NCBI GenBank assembly: GCA_945910225.1
Contig: CAMDYG010000026.1
Span: 1 to 35,275, forward strand
DNA length: 35,275 bases
Direction: 5' to 3'
Source of the DNA: an uncultured Eubacterium sp.
GTDB lineage: Bacteria > Bacillota > Clostridia > Lachnospirales > Lachnospiraceae
Under the pieces are notes generated by a model that was not told where the DNA came from, did no database searches, and saw nothing but the letters and a program-made list of their open reading frames with translations. Position 1 is the first letter of the stretch; each line of letters begins with the position of its first letter. The position numbers and the translations under genes were made by a program. Shown here piece by piece: positions 12,064 to 20,766 of this stretch.

Positions 12064-12369
12064 GTTAATAACTTCCTTTCAAATAAAAATTGAATTGTGT
12101 GCTTATATATAAATATATAAATTCAGTAGCCGTAGTATTAGGCGGTGTTAAAATGTCAATTACTATGATAAAGCCTTGAAAATACTATGGTTCACGATTT
12201 AATAACTATGTTAGAAATACCATTAAACCATGTTAAAAAGTCATGTAAAATTGTTGAAATAAAAATTAATGAAAATATGAAAAAAATGTTATCAAATCAA
12301 ATCAACATAACAATAACATTATACTGACAGATTATCATGAACAAATTGTGCATAACTTTTACTAAATTG
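12064..12369. other. dnaA-dnaN intergenic region (part of a bipartite origin)
   Basis: 306 bp of AT-rich DNA without a gene. It holds one perfect DnaA box (12347-12355), stretches of short A/C-rich direct repeats near 12289-12320 (ATCAAATCAAATCAACATAACAATAACA, split here as ATCAAATCAAATC and AACATAACAATAAC), and the dnaN ribosome site. A TTGACA on minus at 12154-12159 could be a -35 for dnaN, but no convincing -10 stands 16-18 bp downstream. In B. subtilis the matching gap is where the origin melts; that role here is inference. Confidence 0.6.
12347..12355 (-). promoter_or_regulatory. DnaA box TTATGCACA between dnaA and dnaN
   Basis: Reads TGTGCATAA on plus, an exact match to the TTATNCACA consensus on minus. 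It lies 15 bp past the dnaA stop codon. Confidence 0.75.
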
Positions 12370-13722
12370 TTAAGAATGATTAAGTTTTTTAATTAAGATG
12401 TCAACAGTATTTTTAGTTGACTCATTAGTAGTGGTCTCCTGGGCTATTTTTTCAGCTCCATATATAATAGTTGTATGATTTCTGTTTCCCATAGCCTTAC
12501 CTATTGCCTCAAGAGGAGTCTGTGTCATCTGTCTGCATAAGTACATGGCAATCTGTCTTGGAAATGTAATATCAGCACTTCTTCTATGAGAAATAATATC
12601 TTCGGGCTTTATATGGAAATGTTCAGCAACAACCTGAATGATTATTTCCGGAGTTATTTCTTCCTTAGAATAAGGAGATATTAAATCTTTTAATGTATTT
12701 TCAGCAAATTCAGCAGTAAGTGGTGTATGCGAAAGCTTAGAATATGCTGATAATTTGGTAAGAGCTCCCTCAAGCTCACGGATACTGGAAGTTATATTAG
12801 TTGCAACATAATCTTTAACTTCATAAGGAAAATCTATACCAAGAGCTTCAGACTTCTTATTAATAATTGCCATCTTAGTTTCATATGTAGGAATCTGTAT
12901 ATCTACTGGTAATCCACTTTCAAATCTTGTCCTTAATCTGTCAGGAAGAGATTCCATTTCCTTAGGTGGACGATCTGATGATATAACAATCTGCTTACCA
13001 AGAAGATAAAGATCATTAAATGTATTGAAGAATTCTTCCTGGGTTGAAATCTTACCTATAATAAACTGTATATCATCAATAAGAAGAACATCTATGTTAC
13101 GATATTTATTACGGAACTCAGTATTCTTCTTATTCTGAACTGATTCAATAAGTTCATTGGTAAATGTCTCAGATGTTACATATAAAACCTTCTTAGAAGG
13201 ATCGCTGGCAATTATAAAATGCGCTATAGCCTGCATAAGATGAGTTTTTCCTAAGCCGGCTCCTCCATATATAAAGAGAGGATTATATATTTTGCCTGGT
13301 GTCTCAGCTACAGCTAATGATGCAGCATGAGCAAGATTATTATTAGTACCTACAACAAATGTGTTGAATGTATAATTAGGATTCAGATTCTGAGTTGCTA
13401 CATTATTAGTAGTAGAAACTGAGGAAATCTTTTTCTTTAATTCCTCTTCATCCTTTTCTTCTAATGAAATAAGTCTTACAGTATATTCCTTATTCATTAC
13501 TTCGCATATTGTTATTTCAAGAAACTTAAGATACCTTTTTTCAATGTAAACAATACCCATTTCACTTGATGAATATGTAAGTGTGATTACATTGCCATCA
13601 AGCTTGTATACCTTAAGAGGTTTGATCCAGGTATTAAAAGAAATATCCTGAATATCATGCTCTTCTTTAAAAGTAGAGAGGATAAAATCCCATTTATCAT
13701 TTAAAATTTCTAATTCATCCAT
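12370..13722 (-). CDS. dnaA: Chromosomal replication initiator protein DnaA
   Basis: The 450-residue AAA+ initiator that binds DnaA boxes and melts the origin. Domain I begins at MDELEILNDKWDFIL. Walker A is GGAGLGKTH (about residues 153-160), Walker B is VLLIDDIQF, and the C-terminal box-binding helix-turn-helix contains MGNRNHTTIIYGAEKI. The frame stays open 18 codons further to an ATG at 13774-13776, but that codon lies only ~8 nt past the -10 box, at the expected transcript start. The ATG at 13720-13722 has AAAGG upstream and gives the normal N-terminus, so I chose it. The promoter is at 13785-13813. It is the first gene of the left replichore. Confidence 0.97.
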   Translation of the reverse strand: MDELEILNDKWDFILSTFKEEHDIQDISFNTWIKPLKVYKLDGNVITLTYSSSEMGIVYIEKRYLKFLEITICEVMNKEYTVRLISLEEKDEEELKKKISSVSTTNNVATQNLNPNYTFNTFVVGTNNNLAHAASLAVAETPGKIYNPLFIYGGAGLGKTHLMQAIAHFIIASDPSKKVLYVTSETFTNELIESVQNKKNTEFRNKYRNIDVLLIDDIQFIIGKISTQEEFFNTFNDLYLLGKQIVISSDRPPKEMESLPDRLRTRFESGLPVDIQIPTYETKMAIINKKSEALGIDFPYEVKDYVATNITSSIRELEGALTKLSAYSKLSHTPLTAEFAENTLKDLISPYSKEEITPEIIIQVVAEHFHIKPEDIISHRRSADITFPRQIAMYLCRQMTQTPLEAIGKAMGNRNHTTIIYGAEKIAQETTTNESTKNTVDILIKKLNHS

Positions 13723-13784
13723 AATATCATTGCCTTTCTGGGCTGTTAATTTGCTTTTCTTTTCATTTAAAAACATTCCCTTAT

Positions 13785-13813
13785 ATAATATATCATTTAT
13801 AAAATTTTTTCAA
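13785..13813 (-). promoter_or_regulatory. dnaA promoter
   Basis: On minus, TTGAAA (13813-13808), a 17-bp spacer, then TATTAT (13790-13785). The predicted start near 13778 leaves a ~55-nt leader before the chosen dnaA ATG and supports rejecting the upstream ATG at 13776. Confidence 0.7.
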
Positions 13814-13958
13814 TAAATTGGGCAAATTTACGACTGTTTATAATTATCTTGAAAACTTTTTTTGAAAATGTTTTGTTCATAACGTTATTAGAAAATAAAA
13901 TGTCGAAAATAGGGACTTTTTTGAGAATTATATGAAAAACTGACAGAGTTTTATATAG

Positions 13959-13967
13959 TTATCCACA
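13959..13967 (+). promoter_or_regulatory. DnaA box TTATCCACA at oriC
   Basis: Exact match to the canonical strong DnaA box. It overlaps the left arm of the 35-bp palindrome that follows. Confidence 0.9.
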
Positions 13968-13997
13968 AGTTATTAACAAATTGTTGATAACTTGTGG
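13963..13997. repeat. 35-bp near-perfect palindrome in oriC
   Basis: Arms 13963-13979 (CCACAAGTTATTAACAA) and 13981-13997 (TTGTTGATAACTTGTGG) pair at 16 of 17 positions around a single central A. The arms contain two opposed TTATNAACA near-boxes. A closely similar core recurs inverted at 28747-28770. Confidence 0.95.
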
Positions 13998-14126
13998 GTT
14001 TACTTATATAAAAATGCTTATAAGTATCCTGTTTATGCGATTTATTGCATTGTCAATAACCTGTTGAAAGCGATTTGTATAGATTTGGTATATTTCAAAA
14101 TAAATTCAGTAAATGTCAAGTTTTTC

Positions 14127-14155
14127 TTGACTTTATAATGTTTAACAAATATAAT
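14127..14155 (+). promoter_or_regulatory. rpmH operon promoter
   Basis: TTGACT (14127-14132), 17-bp spacer, perfect TATAAT (14150-14155). It lies about 80 bp before the rpmH ATG and should drive rpmH and, by read-through of the following terminator, rnpA onward. Confidence 0.85.
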
Positions 14156-14237
14156 CAAGTCTGTGTTTTGAAATTTTTTATATGAAAATATTCTTACCAT
14201 AATAAACTATAATGGTAATGAAGGAGGTGCATAGACT

Positions 14238-14372
14238 ATGAAAATGACATTTCAGCCAAAGAACAGACAGAGATCTAAGGTTCATGGATTCAGATCAAGA
14301 ATGAGTACTGCTGGTGGAAGAAAAGTATTAGCAGCTAGAAGAGCTAAGGGCAGAAAGAAGCTTTCAGCTTAA
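14238..14372 (+). CDS. rpmH: 50S ribosomal protein L34
   Basis: A 44-residue, strongly basic protein beginning [18 protein letters not shown] and ending [11 protein letters not shown], the typical L34 pattern and length. GGAGG (14223-14227) lies upstream of the ATG with a 10-nt gap. L34 is a late-assembling component of the large ribosomal subunit. It is the first plus-strand gene right of oriC, as in most bacteria, and is followed by its own terminator before rnpA. Confidence 0.98.
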   Translation: MKMTFQPKNRQRSKVHGFRSRMSTAGGRKVLAARRAKGRKKLSA

Positions 14373-14403
14373 TTGATTTAATTTATTTTTCTTGATTATT
14401 CGG

Positions 14404-14432
14404 GCAGATGGGAATATCTCATCTGCTTTTTT
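14404..14432 (+). terminator. Terminator between rpmH and rnpA
   Basis: GCAGATGGGA pairs with TCTCATCTGC (one G-T pair) around an ATA loop, followed by TTTTTT (14427-14432). It probably sets a higher level of rpmH mRNA than of the downstream genes. Confidence 0.85.
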
Positions 14433-14488
14433 CAGATTGTAACATTATTTTATAATTATAATAATATTGATTTTTAATGGTGGAAGAG

Positions 14489-14836
14489 ATGAAGTATAAG
14501 GATTTTGAAACATTAAGAAGTAATGAAGATTTTAAAAAGGTATACAATTATAAGAAATCTTATGCTAATAAGAATCTTATAATGTATGTTTTTGAGAATG
14601 GAACGGATACAAAAAGATTAGGAGTATCTGTGAGTAAAAAAGTCGGGAATAGTATTGTCCGACACAGACTGGCCAGATTGATACGTGAAGCGTTCCGCCT
14701 GAGTACTGATTATATACCCGATGGTTATGATTATGTTGTTATAGCCAGAGCTGGTCTGAAAGATAAGGGTTTTTTTGAAACTAAGGAATCAATGATTCAT
14801 TTATTGAAACTTCATAAGCTTTATAAGCATGATTAA
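14489..14836 (+). CDS. rnpA: Ribonuclease P protein component
   Basis: The 115-residue basic protein cofactor of RNase P, which removes 5' leaders from pre-tRNA. The family signature appears as [19 protein letters not shown] followed by ARLIREAFR (about residues 52-79). An upstream ATG at 14477 lacks a ribosome site; the ATG at 14489 follows GGTGGAAGAG and gives the usual [15 protein letters not shown] start. yidD begins immediately after the stop. Confidence 0.96.
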   Translation: MKYKDFETLRSNEDFKKVYNYKKSYANKNLIMYVFENGTDTKRLGVSVSKKVGNSIVRHRLARLIREAFRLSTDYIPDGYDYVVIARAGLKDKGFFETKESMIHLLKLHKLYKHD

Positions 14837-14848
14837 TTGGCAGTTTTT

Positions 14849-15130
14849 ATGAAAGATATAAAGAAAATGCTAAAAAATGCGGGTAAATTTATAGTTCTTA
14901 AGATTATAAGATTATATCAGCTCGCAATATCTCCTTATAAAGGAGGAAAATATTGCAGCTTTATTCCAACATGTTCGCAGTATGCAATAGAGGCAATAGA
15001 AATGTATGGAGTTTTCTTAGGTGGATGGTTGGCACTTAAAAGAATATTAAGGTGCAATCCATTTAATAAGAATGCTTATGGCTTTGATCCAGTGCCGGTA
15101 GGCAAGTTTGGAAAAAGAAAAAAGCAATAA
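14849..15130 (+). CDS. yidD: Membrane protein insertion efficiency factor YidD
   Basis: A 93-residue member of the YidD/UPF0161 family, a small membrane-associated protein that assists YidC. The family core is clear: IRLYQLAISP, then FIPTCSQYAIEAIEMYG, then RILRCNPF and DPVPVGKFGKRKKQ. The start is uncertain: ATG 14849 lies 12 bp after the rnpA stop with a weak ribosome site, and a TTG directly after the stop (14837) would add four residues; translational coupling to rnpA is likely either way. Three cysteines are in the usual family positions. Confidence 0.93.
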   Translation: MKDIKKMLKNAGKFIVLKIIRLYQLAISPYKGGKYCSFIPTCSQYAIEAIEMYGVFLGGWLALKRILRCNPFNKNAYGFDPVPVGKFGKRKKQ

Positions 15131-15174
15131 ACAACTAAATATTTGGATAGTGCTGATTATGCGGAGGTGACAAA

Positions 15175-16416
15175 TTGAGTATTATTAAGCCAATTGCACA
15201 ATTATTAGGTTACATTTTAGATATCCTTTTTAAGGGTCTTAATGCAATCGGAATTGGTAATATTGCTATAGCAATCGTTATATTTACTCTGCTTGTTAAG
15301 ATGTTAATGCTTCCATTACAGATTAAGCAGCAGAAGATGGCTAAGTTACAGTCAGTTATGAATCCAGAGATAAAGGCTATTCAGGAGAAGTATAAGGGTA
15401 AGAATAGCGATACAGCTGCCATGCAGAAAATGCAGATGGAAACAAAGGCTGTATATGAAAAGTATGGAGTATCACAGTGGGGAAGTTGTATTCAGCTTCT
15501 TATCCAGATGCCAATTCTTTTCGCACTTTACAGAGTTTTCCAGCAGATTCCACTTTATATTTCACAGATTAAGGTATTATTCCTTAATATCCTTGGTGGT
15601 AATGGAGCTGAAGGTATTTCATCTGTATCAGGTTATGCTGATACACTTAATGAGATATATGGAAAAACTGTTAACTGGAGCAACACTAATACTGCCGTAA
15701 CAACACTTAATTCATTTACAGCAGACCAGTGGAACAGCTTAAAAGAAGCTTTCCCAACATTTTCAGATATGATTACACAGAATCTTGATAAGATTAATCA
15801 TATGAACACTTTCTTAGGTGTTAATATGTCACAGAATCCTGGTTTTGGTTTTCATATAGCATTTTTAATTCCTGTTCTTGCCGGAATAACACAGTTTATT
15901 TCTGTTAAGGTATCACAGGCAGGAATGACACAGCCAGACAGTGATAATCCAGCTGCTGCATCTATGAAGATGATGACATATTTTATGCCTATTATGTCAG
16001 CATTCCTTGCAATAAGTCTTCCAGCAGGTCTTGGTGTTTACTGGATTGCAACTGCTGTTATACAGACAATACAGACAATCTTTATCAATAAGTACTATGA
16101 TAAGCTTGGAGCAGATGCAATTGTTGAGAAGAATATAGAAAAACGTAATAAGAAGAGAGCTAAAAAGGGTCTTCCAGCAGAAACAATAGTTAAAGGTGCT
16201 TCTGTAAATACTAAAAATGTTAACAAGAATTCTTCTGTATCAGCAAGTGCTGAGAGAGCAAGAAAGCTTCAGGAAAAGAAAGAAGCTAATGATAAAAAGC
16301 TTCAGGAATTAAAAGAAGCTGCTGCAGCCAGTGGAAAGGCTGCTAAACCAGGTAGTCTTGCTGATAAAGTAGGAATGGTATCAAGATATAACGAAATTAA
16401 CGATAAAAGAAAATAG
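15175..16416 (+). CDS. yidC: Membrane protein insertase YidC (Oxa1 family)
   Basis: A 413-residue insertase that places proteins in the membrane with or without the Sec channel. The start is TTG (15175-15177) behind an ideal GGAGGTG. The conserved core is present: IAIVIFTLLVKMLMLPLQIKQ with the positively charged helical hairpin after it, WGSCIQLLIQMPILFALYRV, and ISLPAGLGVYWIATAVIQTIQT. It lacks the large periplasmic domain of Gram-negative YidC and shows no lipobox cysteine. An extra ~90-residue segment (about 135-225, with VNWSNTNTAVTTLNSFTAD) separates two membrane helices. The tail of ~95 residues is Lys/Ala-rich, as in ribosome-binding YidC2-type proteins. It lies in the rnpA-yidD-yidC-jag operon. 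Confidence 0.95.
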   Translation: MSIIKPIAQLLGYILDILFKGLNAIGIGNIAIAIVIFTLLVKMLMLPLQIKQQKMAKLQSVMNPEIKAIQEKYKGKNSDTAAMQKMQMETKAVYEKYGVSQWGSCIQLLIQMPILFALYRVFQQIPLYISQIKVLFLNILGGNGAEGISSVSGYADTLNEIYGKTVNWSNTNTAVTTLNSFTADQWNSLKEAFPTFSDMITQNLDKINHMNTFLGVNMSQNPGFGFHIAFLIPVLAGITQFISVKVSQAGMTQPDSDNPAAASMKMMTYFMPIMSAFLAISLPAGLGVYWIATAVIQTIQTIFINKYYDKLGADAIVEKNIEKRNKKRAKKGLPAETIVKGASVNTKNVNKNSSVSASAERARKLQEKKEANDKKLQELKEAAAASGKAAKPGSLADKVGMVSRYNEINDKRK

Positions 16417-16429
16417 AGAGGGTTAAGTA

Positions 16430-17314
16430 ATGGAATATATTGAAGTTACAGGAAAATCTGTTGAAGAAGCCATAACTAATGCCTGCACAAAGCTTGGTAT
16501 TCCAAGCAGCAAGCTTGATTATGAGGTTATTGAAAAAGGAAGCTCAGGACTTTTTGGTATCTTTAATTCAAAGCCAGCTAAAATCAAGGCTAGAGAAAAG
16601 TCTGATGAAGTAGAAGTTAAGGCTGTTAAAGAGACTGAACAGAAAGAAGTTAAAGCAACAGCAGAAAAGGCTGTTGAAAAGAAAGAAGACAGCAAAAAGC
16701 CAGTTAAAAAAGAAACATTTAATAATGAACCAAAGACTGAGACTAAGGCAGAAGATAAAGTAGAAACTAAAACAGAGGCAAAGTCTGTATCACAGCCACA
16801 GTCTAAGCAGGAGCCATTTACTTCAAGTCAGAAAGAAACAATAACTAATGATATTAAGGCATTCCTTGACAGCATGTTTGGTGCTATGAATATGGAAGTT
16901 GCAGTAGATATTACATTTGACGATGAAGAAAATAGTGTTAATGTAGATCTTTCAGGAGATAATATGGGAGTACTTATTGGTAAGAGAGGACAGACTCTTG
17001 ATTCAATACAGTATCTTACAAGTCTTGTAATTAACAAGAACAGTGAAAAGTATGTCCGTATCAAGTTAGATACAGAAAATTACAGAAAGAGAAGAAAAGA
17101 TACTCTTGAGTCTCTTGCAAAGAATATCGCATATAAGGTTAAGAGAAGCAGAAGACCTGTTTCACTTGAGCCTATGAATCCATATGAAAGAAGAATTATT
17201 CATTCAGCACTTCAGTCAGATAAGTTTGTATCTACAAGAAGTGAGGGTGAAGAACCTTTCAGACATGTTGTTGTATATCTTGAAAGAGATAATAATAACA
17301 GATATAACAGATAA
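16430..17314 (+). CDS. jag: RNA-binding protein Jag/KhpB (Jag-N, KH, R3H)
   Basis: A 294-residue protein with three parts. Residues 1-55 are the Jag-N domain (YIEVTGKSVEEAITNAC, GLFGIF). Residues ~56-135 are a low-complexity Lys/Glu/Thr linker. The C-terminal half carries a KH domain with VLIGKRGQTLDSIQ (~residue 183) and an R3H domain starting near residue 220 (RRKDTLESLA through EGEEPFRHVVVY). In streptococci KhpB pairs with KhpA to bind RNA and affect cell division. It is the last gene before the terminator at 17334. Confidence 0.95.
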   Translation: MEYIEVTGKSVEEAITNACTKLGIPSSKLDYEVIEKGSSGLFGIFNSKPAKIKAREKSDEVEVKAVKETEQKEVKATAEKAVEKKEDSKKPVKKETFNNEPKTETKAEDKVETKTEAKSVSQPQSKQEPFTSSQKETITNDIKAFLDSMFGAMNMEVAVDITFDDEENSVNVDLSGDNMGVLIGKRGQTLDSIQYLTSLVINKNSEKYVRIKLDTENYRKRRKDTLESLAKNIAYKVKRSRRPVSLEPMNPYERRIIHSALQSDKFVSTRSEGEEPFRHVVVYLERDNNNRYNR

Positions 17315-17333
17315 TTAGATATAGGATTTTAAG

Positions 17334-17367
17334 AAATGCTGTGGTATTATTACTACAGCATTTTTAA
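17334..17367 (+). terminator. Terminator after jag
   Basis: AAATGCTGTGGTA (17334-17346) pairs with TACTACAGCATTT (17351-17363) with one G-T pair and a TTAT loop, followed by a short T run. It separates the rnpA-yidC-jag operon from mnmE. Confidence 0.85.
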
Positions 17368-17428
17368 TTTGTGCAGATGACACAAAAAGAAGAGTGTTTA
17401 TTATGGTTTCATAATTTGGAGGATGGAA

Positions 17429-18802
17429 ATGGAAGACACAATAGCAGCTATCTCTACCAGCACTATGTCTAGTGGTGGAATAAGCATTGTGAGAATTAGT
17501 GGTCCAGAGGCAGTTAATATCGGAGATAAAATATTCAGATCTAAGAAGAATATAAAATTGTCAGATGTAAATAGTCATACTGTCCATTTTGGAACAATTG
17601 AAGAAGACAATAATGAAATAGATGAAGTTCTTGTAATTGTAATGAAAGCACCTAATACATATACAAGAGAAGATATTGTAGAAATAGATTGCCATGGAGG
17701 AATACTTGTAACTAAAAAAGTATTAGAAGCTGTTCTTAATGCAGGTGCAAGACTTGCTGAACCTGGCGAATTTACAAAAAGAGCATTTCTTAATGGAAGA
17801 ATAGATTTGTCACAGGCTGAAGCAGTAATTGATGTTATTAATGCCAAGAATGAATATGCATTAAAGGCATCTGTTAATCAGCTTGATGGAAAATTATCAG
17901 AAAGAATAAAAAACGTCCGTGAAATATTATTAAATAATGTTGCATTTATTGAAGCAGCATTAGATGATCCAGAACATTATGATGTTGACAGTAATGTTGA
18001 TAATATGAAAAAAGATGTTGATAACTGTCTTGATATTGTTGATAAGTTATTAAAAACCGCAGAAAATGGGCGAATTATGCATGATGGAATCCGTACAGTT
18101 ATTTTGGGGAAAACTAATGCAGGAAAGTCAAGTCTTCTTAATGTGCTTGCGAGAGAAGAAAGAGCAATAGTAACTGATATAGAAGGAACAACAAGAGATA
18201 CACTTGAAGAAGTTATTAATCTTTCTGGAATTACTCTTAACCTTATTGACACTGCCGGAATAAGAAAGACAGATGACGTTGTTGAGAGCATAGGAGTCAA
18301 TAAGGCCAAGAAGCTTGCAAAAGATGCTGATCTGATAATATATGTAGTTGATTCTTCCCGTGCATTAGATGATAATGATTACGAGATTATTGAATTGATA
18401 AAAGATAAGAAGGTTCTTGTTATTCTTAATAAATCTGATCTTAACCAGATAACCACAACACAGGATATTAAGAAAATTATTGATTGTGAGGTTGTGTCTA
18501 TATCTGCAAAGAATGAAACTGGAATAGAAGATTTGGAAAATACTATTAAAGATATGTTTTTTAATGGTAAGATATCTGTTAATGAGGATGTATATATTAC
18601 TAATGCAAGACATAAAGAATTGTTAAAACAGACAATTGAAAGCCTTAATCTTGTTAAAGATGGAATTGATAATATGATAAGTGAAGATTTTCTTACAATT
18701 GATCTTATGTCAGCATATGAGAAGCTTGGCTTAATAATTGGAGAAGAAGTTGAAGATGATCTTGCCGACAGAATTTTCTCAAAATTCTGCATGGGTAAAT
18801 AA
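17429..18802 (+). CDS. mnmE: tRNA uridine-5-carboxymethylaminomethyl(34) synthesis GTPase MnmE
   Basis: A 457-residue GTPase that, with MnmG, modifies U34 in the wobble position of several tRNAs. The N-terminal formyl-folate-binding domain starts MEDTIAAISTSTMSSGGISIVR. The G domain inserted in the helical domain shows LGKTNAGKSSLLN (from about residue 226), DTAGIR and NKSD. The C-terminus ends FCMGK, the cysteine motif common to the family. An ATG at 17423 abuts the GGAGG directly, so the ATG at 17429, with 6-nt spacing, is the real start. mnmG follows 42 bp later. Confidence 0.97.
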   Translation: MEDTIAAISTSTMSSGGISIVRISGPEAVNIGDKIFRSKKNIKLSDVNSHTVHFGTIEEDNNEIDEVLVIVMKAPNTYTREDIVEIDCHGGILVTKKVLEAVLNAGARLAEPGEFTKRAFLNGRIDLSQAEAVIDVINAKNEYALKASVNQLDGKLSERIKNVREILLNNVAFIEAALDDPEHYDVDSNVDNMKKDVDNCLDIVDKLLKTAENGRIMHDGIRTVILGKTNAGKSSLLNVLAREERAIVTDIEGTTRDTLEEVINLSGITLNLIDTAGIRKTDDVVESIGVNKAKKLAKDADLIIYVVDSSRALDDNDYEIIELIKDKKVLVILNKSDLNQITTTQDIKKIIDCEVVSISAKNETGIEDLENTIKDMFFNGKISVNEDVYITNARHKELLKQTIESLNLVKDGIDNMISEDFLTIDLMSAYEKLGLIIGEEVEDDLADRIFSKFCMGK

Positions 18803-18844
18803 TTATAGTAAAGATATGCATATAAGAATGGAGATAAAGTTATT

Positions 18845-20731
18845 ATGCCTAATATTAAAGAAAAATATGATGTTGTAGTTGTTGGTGCAGGACATGCTGG
18901 ATGCGAAGCAGCTCTTGCTGCGGCCAGAATGGGACTTGAAACAATTTGTTTTACAGTAAGTGTTGAAAGTATTGCCATGATGCCATGTAATCCTAATATT
19001 GGTGGAAGCTCTAAAGGACATCTGGTAAGAGAAATAGATGCACTTGGTGGTGAGATGGGAAAAAATATTGATGCAACATTTATACAATCCAAGATGTTAA
19101 ATGCGTCAAAAGGACCAGCCGTACATTCTTTAAGAGCTCAGGCAGATAAATCAGATTACAGCAGAAGAATGAGAAGAATTCTTGAAAATACGGAACATTT
19201 GCACATCAGACAGGCAGAGGTTTCAGAAATTATTGTAAATGATGGCAGAATATGTGGAATTAAGACAGTATCAGGTGCAGAATATATAGCAGGCGCCGTT
19301 GTATTATGTACAGGAGTTTATCTTAAGGCAAGATGTATATATGGAGATGTAAGTTATCATACAGGACCTAATGGACTTCAGGCTGCTAATCATCTCACAC
19401 AGTCACTTATTGATAATGGCATAGAGGTAAGAAGATTTAAGACAGGTACTCCTGCAAGAGTTGATAAGAGATCTATTGATTTTACTAAGATGACAGAACA
19501 GTTTGGAGATAAGAGAGTAGTACCTTTCTCATTTGAAACTGACCCTGAGAGTATACAGAAAGAGCAGGTAAGCTGCTGGCTTACATATACAAATGAAGAA
19601 ACCCATAAAATAATTAAAGATAATCTTGACAGATCTCCTCTTTATTCAGGGGATATACACGGAACAGGTCCAAGATATTGTCCATCTATTGAGGATAAGG
19701 TTGTAAGGTTTGCAGATAAAGACAGACATCAGGTATTTATAGAACCAGAGGGATTATATACCAATGAGATGTATCTTGGTGGAATGAGCAGTTCTATGCC
19801 AGAGGATGTACAGTATGCAATGTATAAAACTGTTCCAGGACTTGAAAATGTAAGGATAGTAAGAAATGCTTACGCTATTGAATATGACTGTATTAATGCT
19901 GTACAGTTAAAGTCTTCTCTTGAATTTAAGAAAATCAGTGGATTATTTGCTGGTGGACAGTTTAATGGAAGTTCAGGATATGAGGAAGCAGCAGCACAGG
20001 GATTAATAGCCGGAATTAATGCAGCTCTTTATGTTAAGAAGAAAGATCCTCTTATTCTTGACAGATCAGAAAGTTACATAGGCGTTCTTATTGATGATCT
20101 TGTTACCAAGGAAACAGCAGAGCCTTATAGAATGATGACAAGCCGTGCAGAATACAGGCTTATATTAAGACAGGATAATGCAGATATAAGACTTACTAAA
20201 TATGGATACAAGGTCGGTCTCATAAGTGAAGACAGAATGAACAGACTTACCAGAAAAATACAGCTGATAGATGAGGAAATTCAAAGAGTCAAGTCTGTTA
20301 ATATTGGAACTGGAAAAGAGGTTCAACAGGTACTTACTGATAATGGAAGTACAGAATTAACGACAGGAGTTACTCTGGCTGAGTTAATAAAGAGACCAGA
20401 ACTTTCATATGATGTGCTTGCTTCTATAGACAAGCACAGACCAGAGCTTCCATGGGATGTGTGCGAACAGGTCAATATTAATCTTAAGTATGAAGGATAT
20501 ATAGACCGACAGTTAAGACAGGTTGAACATTTTAAAAAGCTTGAAAGTAAACTTATACCAGACAGTCTTGATTATGAAAGTATAAGTGGATTAAGAAAGG
20601 AAGCTATGCAAAAGCTTGATAAATTCAGACCAAGATCAATAGGACAGGCATCAAGAATATCAGGAGTTTCACCGGCTGATATATCTGTATTACTTGTTTA
20701 TCTTGAATCAGTCAGAAGAAGAAAGCAATAA
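18845..20731 (+). CDS. mnmG: tRNA uridine-5-carboxymethylaminomethyl(34) synthesis enzyme MnmG (GidA)
   Basis: The 628-residue FAD-dependent partner of MnmE. The FAD-binding Rossmann motif [20 protein letters not shown] lies at residues ~11-30. Family signatures include [16 protein letters not shown] (~40-55), TGTPAR and [18 protein letters not shown]. The C-terminal helical domain binds MnmE and tRNA ([19 protein letters not shown]). Length is normal. It sits between mnmE and rsmG, the usual order near oriC. Confidence 0.98.
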   Translation: MPNIKEKYDVVVVGAGHAGCEAALAAARMGLETICFTVSVESIAMMPCNPNIGGSSKGHLVREIDALGGEMGKNIDATFIQSKMLNASKGPAVHSLRAQADKSDYSRRMRRILENTEHLHIRQAEVSEIIVNDGRICGIKTVSGAEYIAGAVVLCTGVYLKARCIYGDVSYHTGPNGLQAANHLTQSLIDNGIEVRRFKTGTPARVDKRSIDFTKMTEQFGDKRVVPFSFETDPESIQKEQVSCWLTYTNEETHKIIKDNLDRSPLYSGDIHGTGPRYCPSIEDKVVRFADKDRHQVFIEPEGLYTNEMYLGGMSSSMPEDVQYAMYKTVPGLENVRIVRNAYAIEYDCINAVQLKSSLEFKKISGLFAGGQFNGSSGYEEAAAQGLIAGINAALYVKKKDPLILDRSESYIGVLIDDLVTKETAEPYRMMTSRAEYRLILRQDNADIRLTKYGYKVGLISEDRMNRLTRKIQLIDEEIQRVKSVNIGTGKEVQQVLTDNGSTELTTGVTLAELIKRPELSYDVLASIDKHRPELPWDVCEQVNINLKYEGYIDRQLRQVEHFKKLESKLIPDSLDYESISGLRKEAMQKLDKFRPRSIGQASRISGVSPADISVLLVYLESVRRRKQ

Positions 20732-20766
20732 ATCATCATTGATATTGTGTAGTAATAAGGAGTAAT

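Larger units (their letters stand above)
13723..14237. other. Chromosomal replication origin region (oriC), dnaA-rpmH intergenic
   Basis: About 500 bp without a gene, flanked by divergent dnaA and rpmH, where coding direction switches from minus to plus. It holds a perfect DnaA box (13959-13967) fused to a large palindrome, TTATNAACA-type near-boxes at 13874-13882, 13970-13978 and 13982-13990, AT-rich tracts that could melt, the dnaA promoter on minus and the rpmH promoter on plus. Gene order and box content support oriC; the exact melting site is not determined. Confidence 0.9.

Noticed and set aside
13723-13776. Longer dnaA start at 13776
   Set aside because: It sits essentially at the predicted transcript start, leaving no ribosome site; the ATG at 13722 fits the family.
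14208-14213. Second -10 (TATAAT) close to rpmH
   Set aside because: No -35-like sequence lies 16-18 bp upstream and it is only 24 bp from the start codon; the promoter at 14127-14155 is far better.
18379-19092. A 237-codon open frame on minus overlapping mnmE and mnmG
   Set aside because: It lies wholly antisense to two well-supported genes, has no recognisable domain, and its composition mirrors the antisense of those genes.
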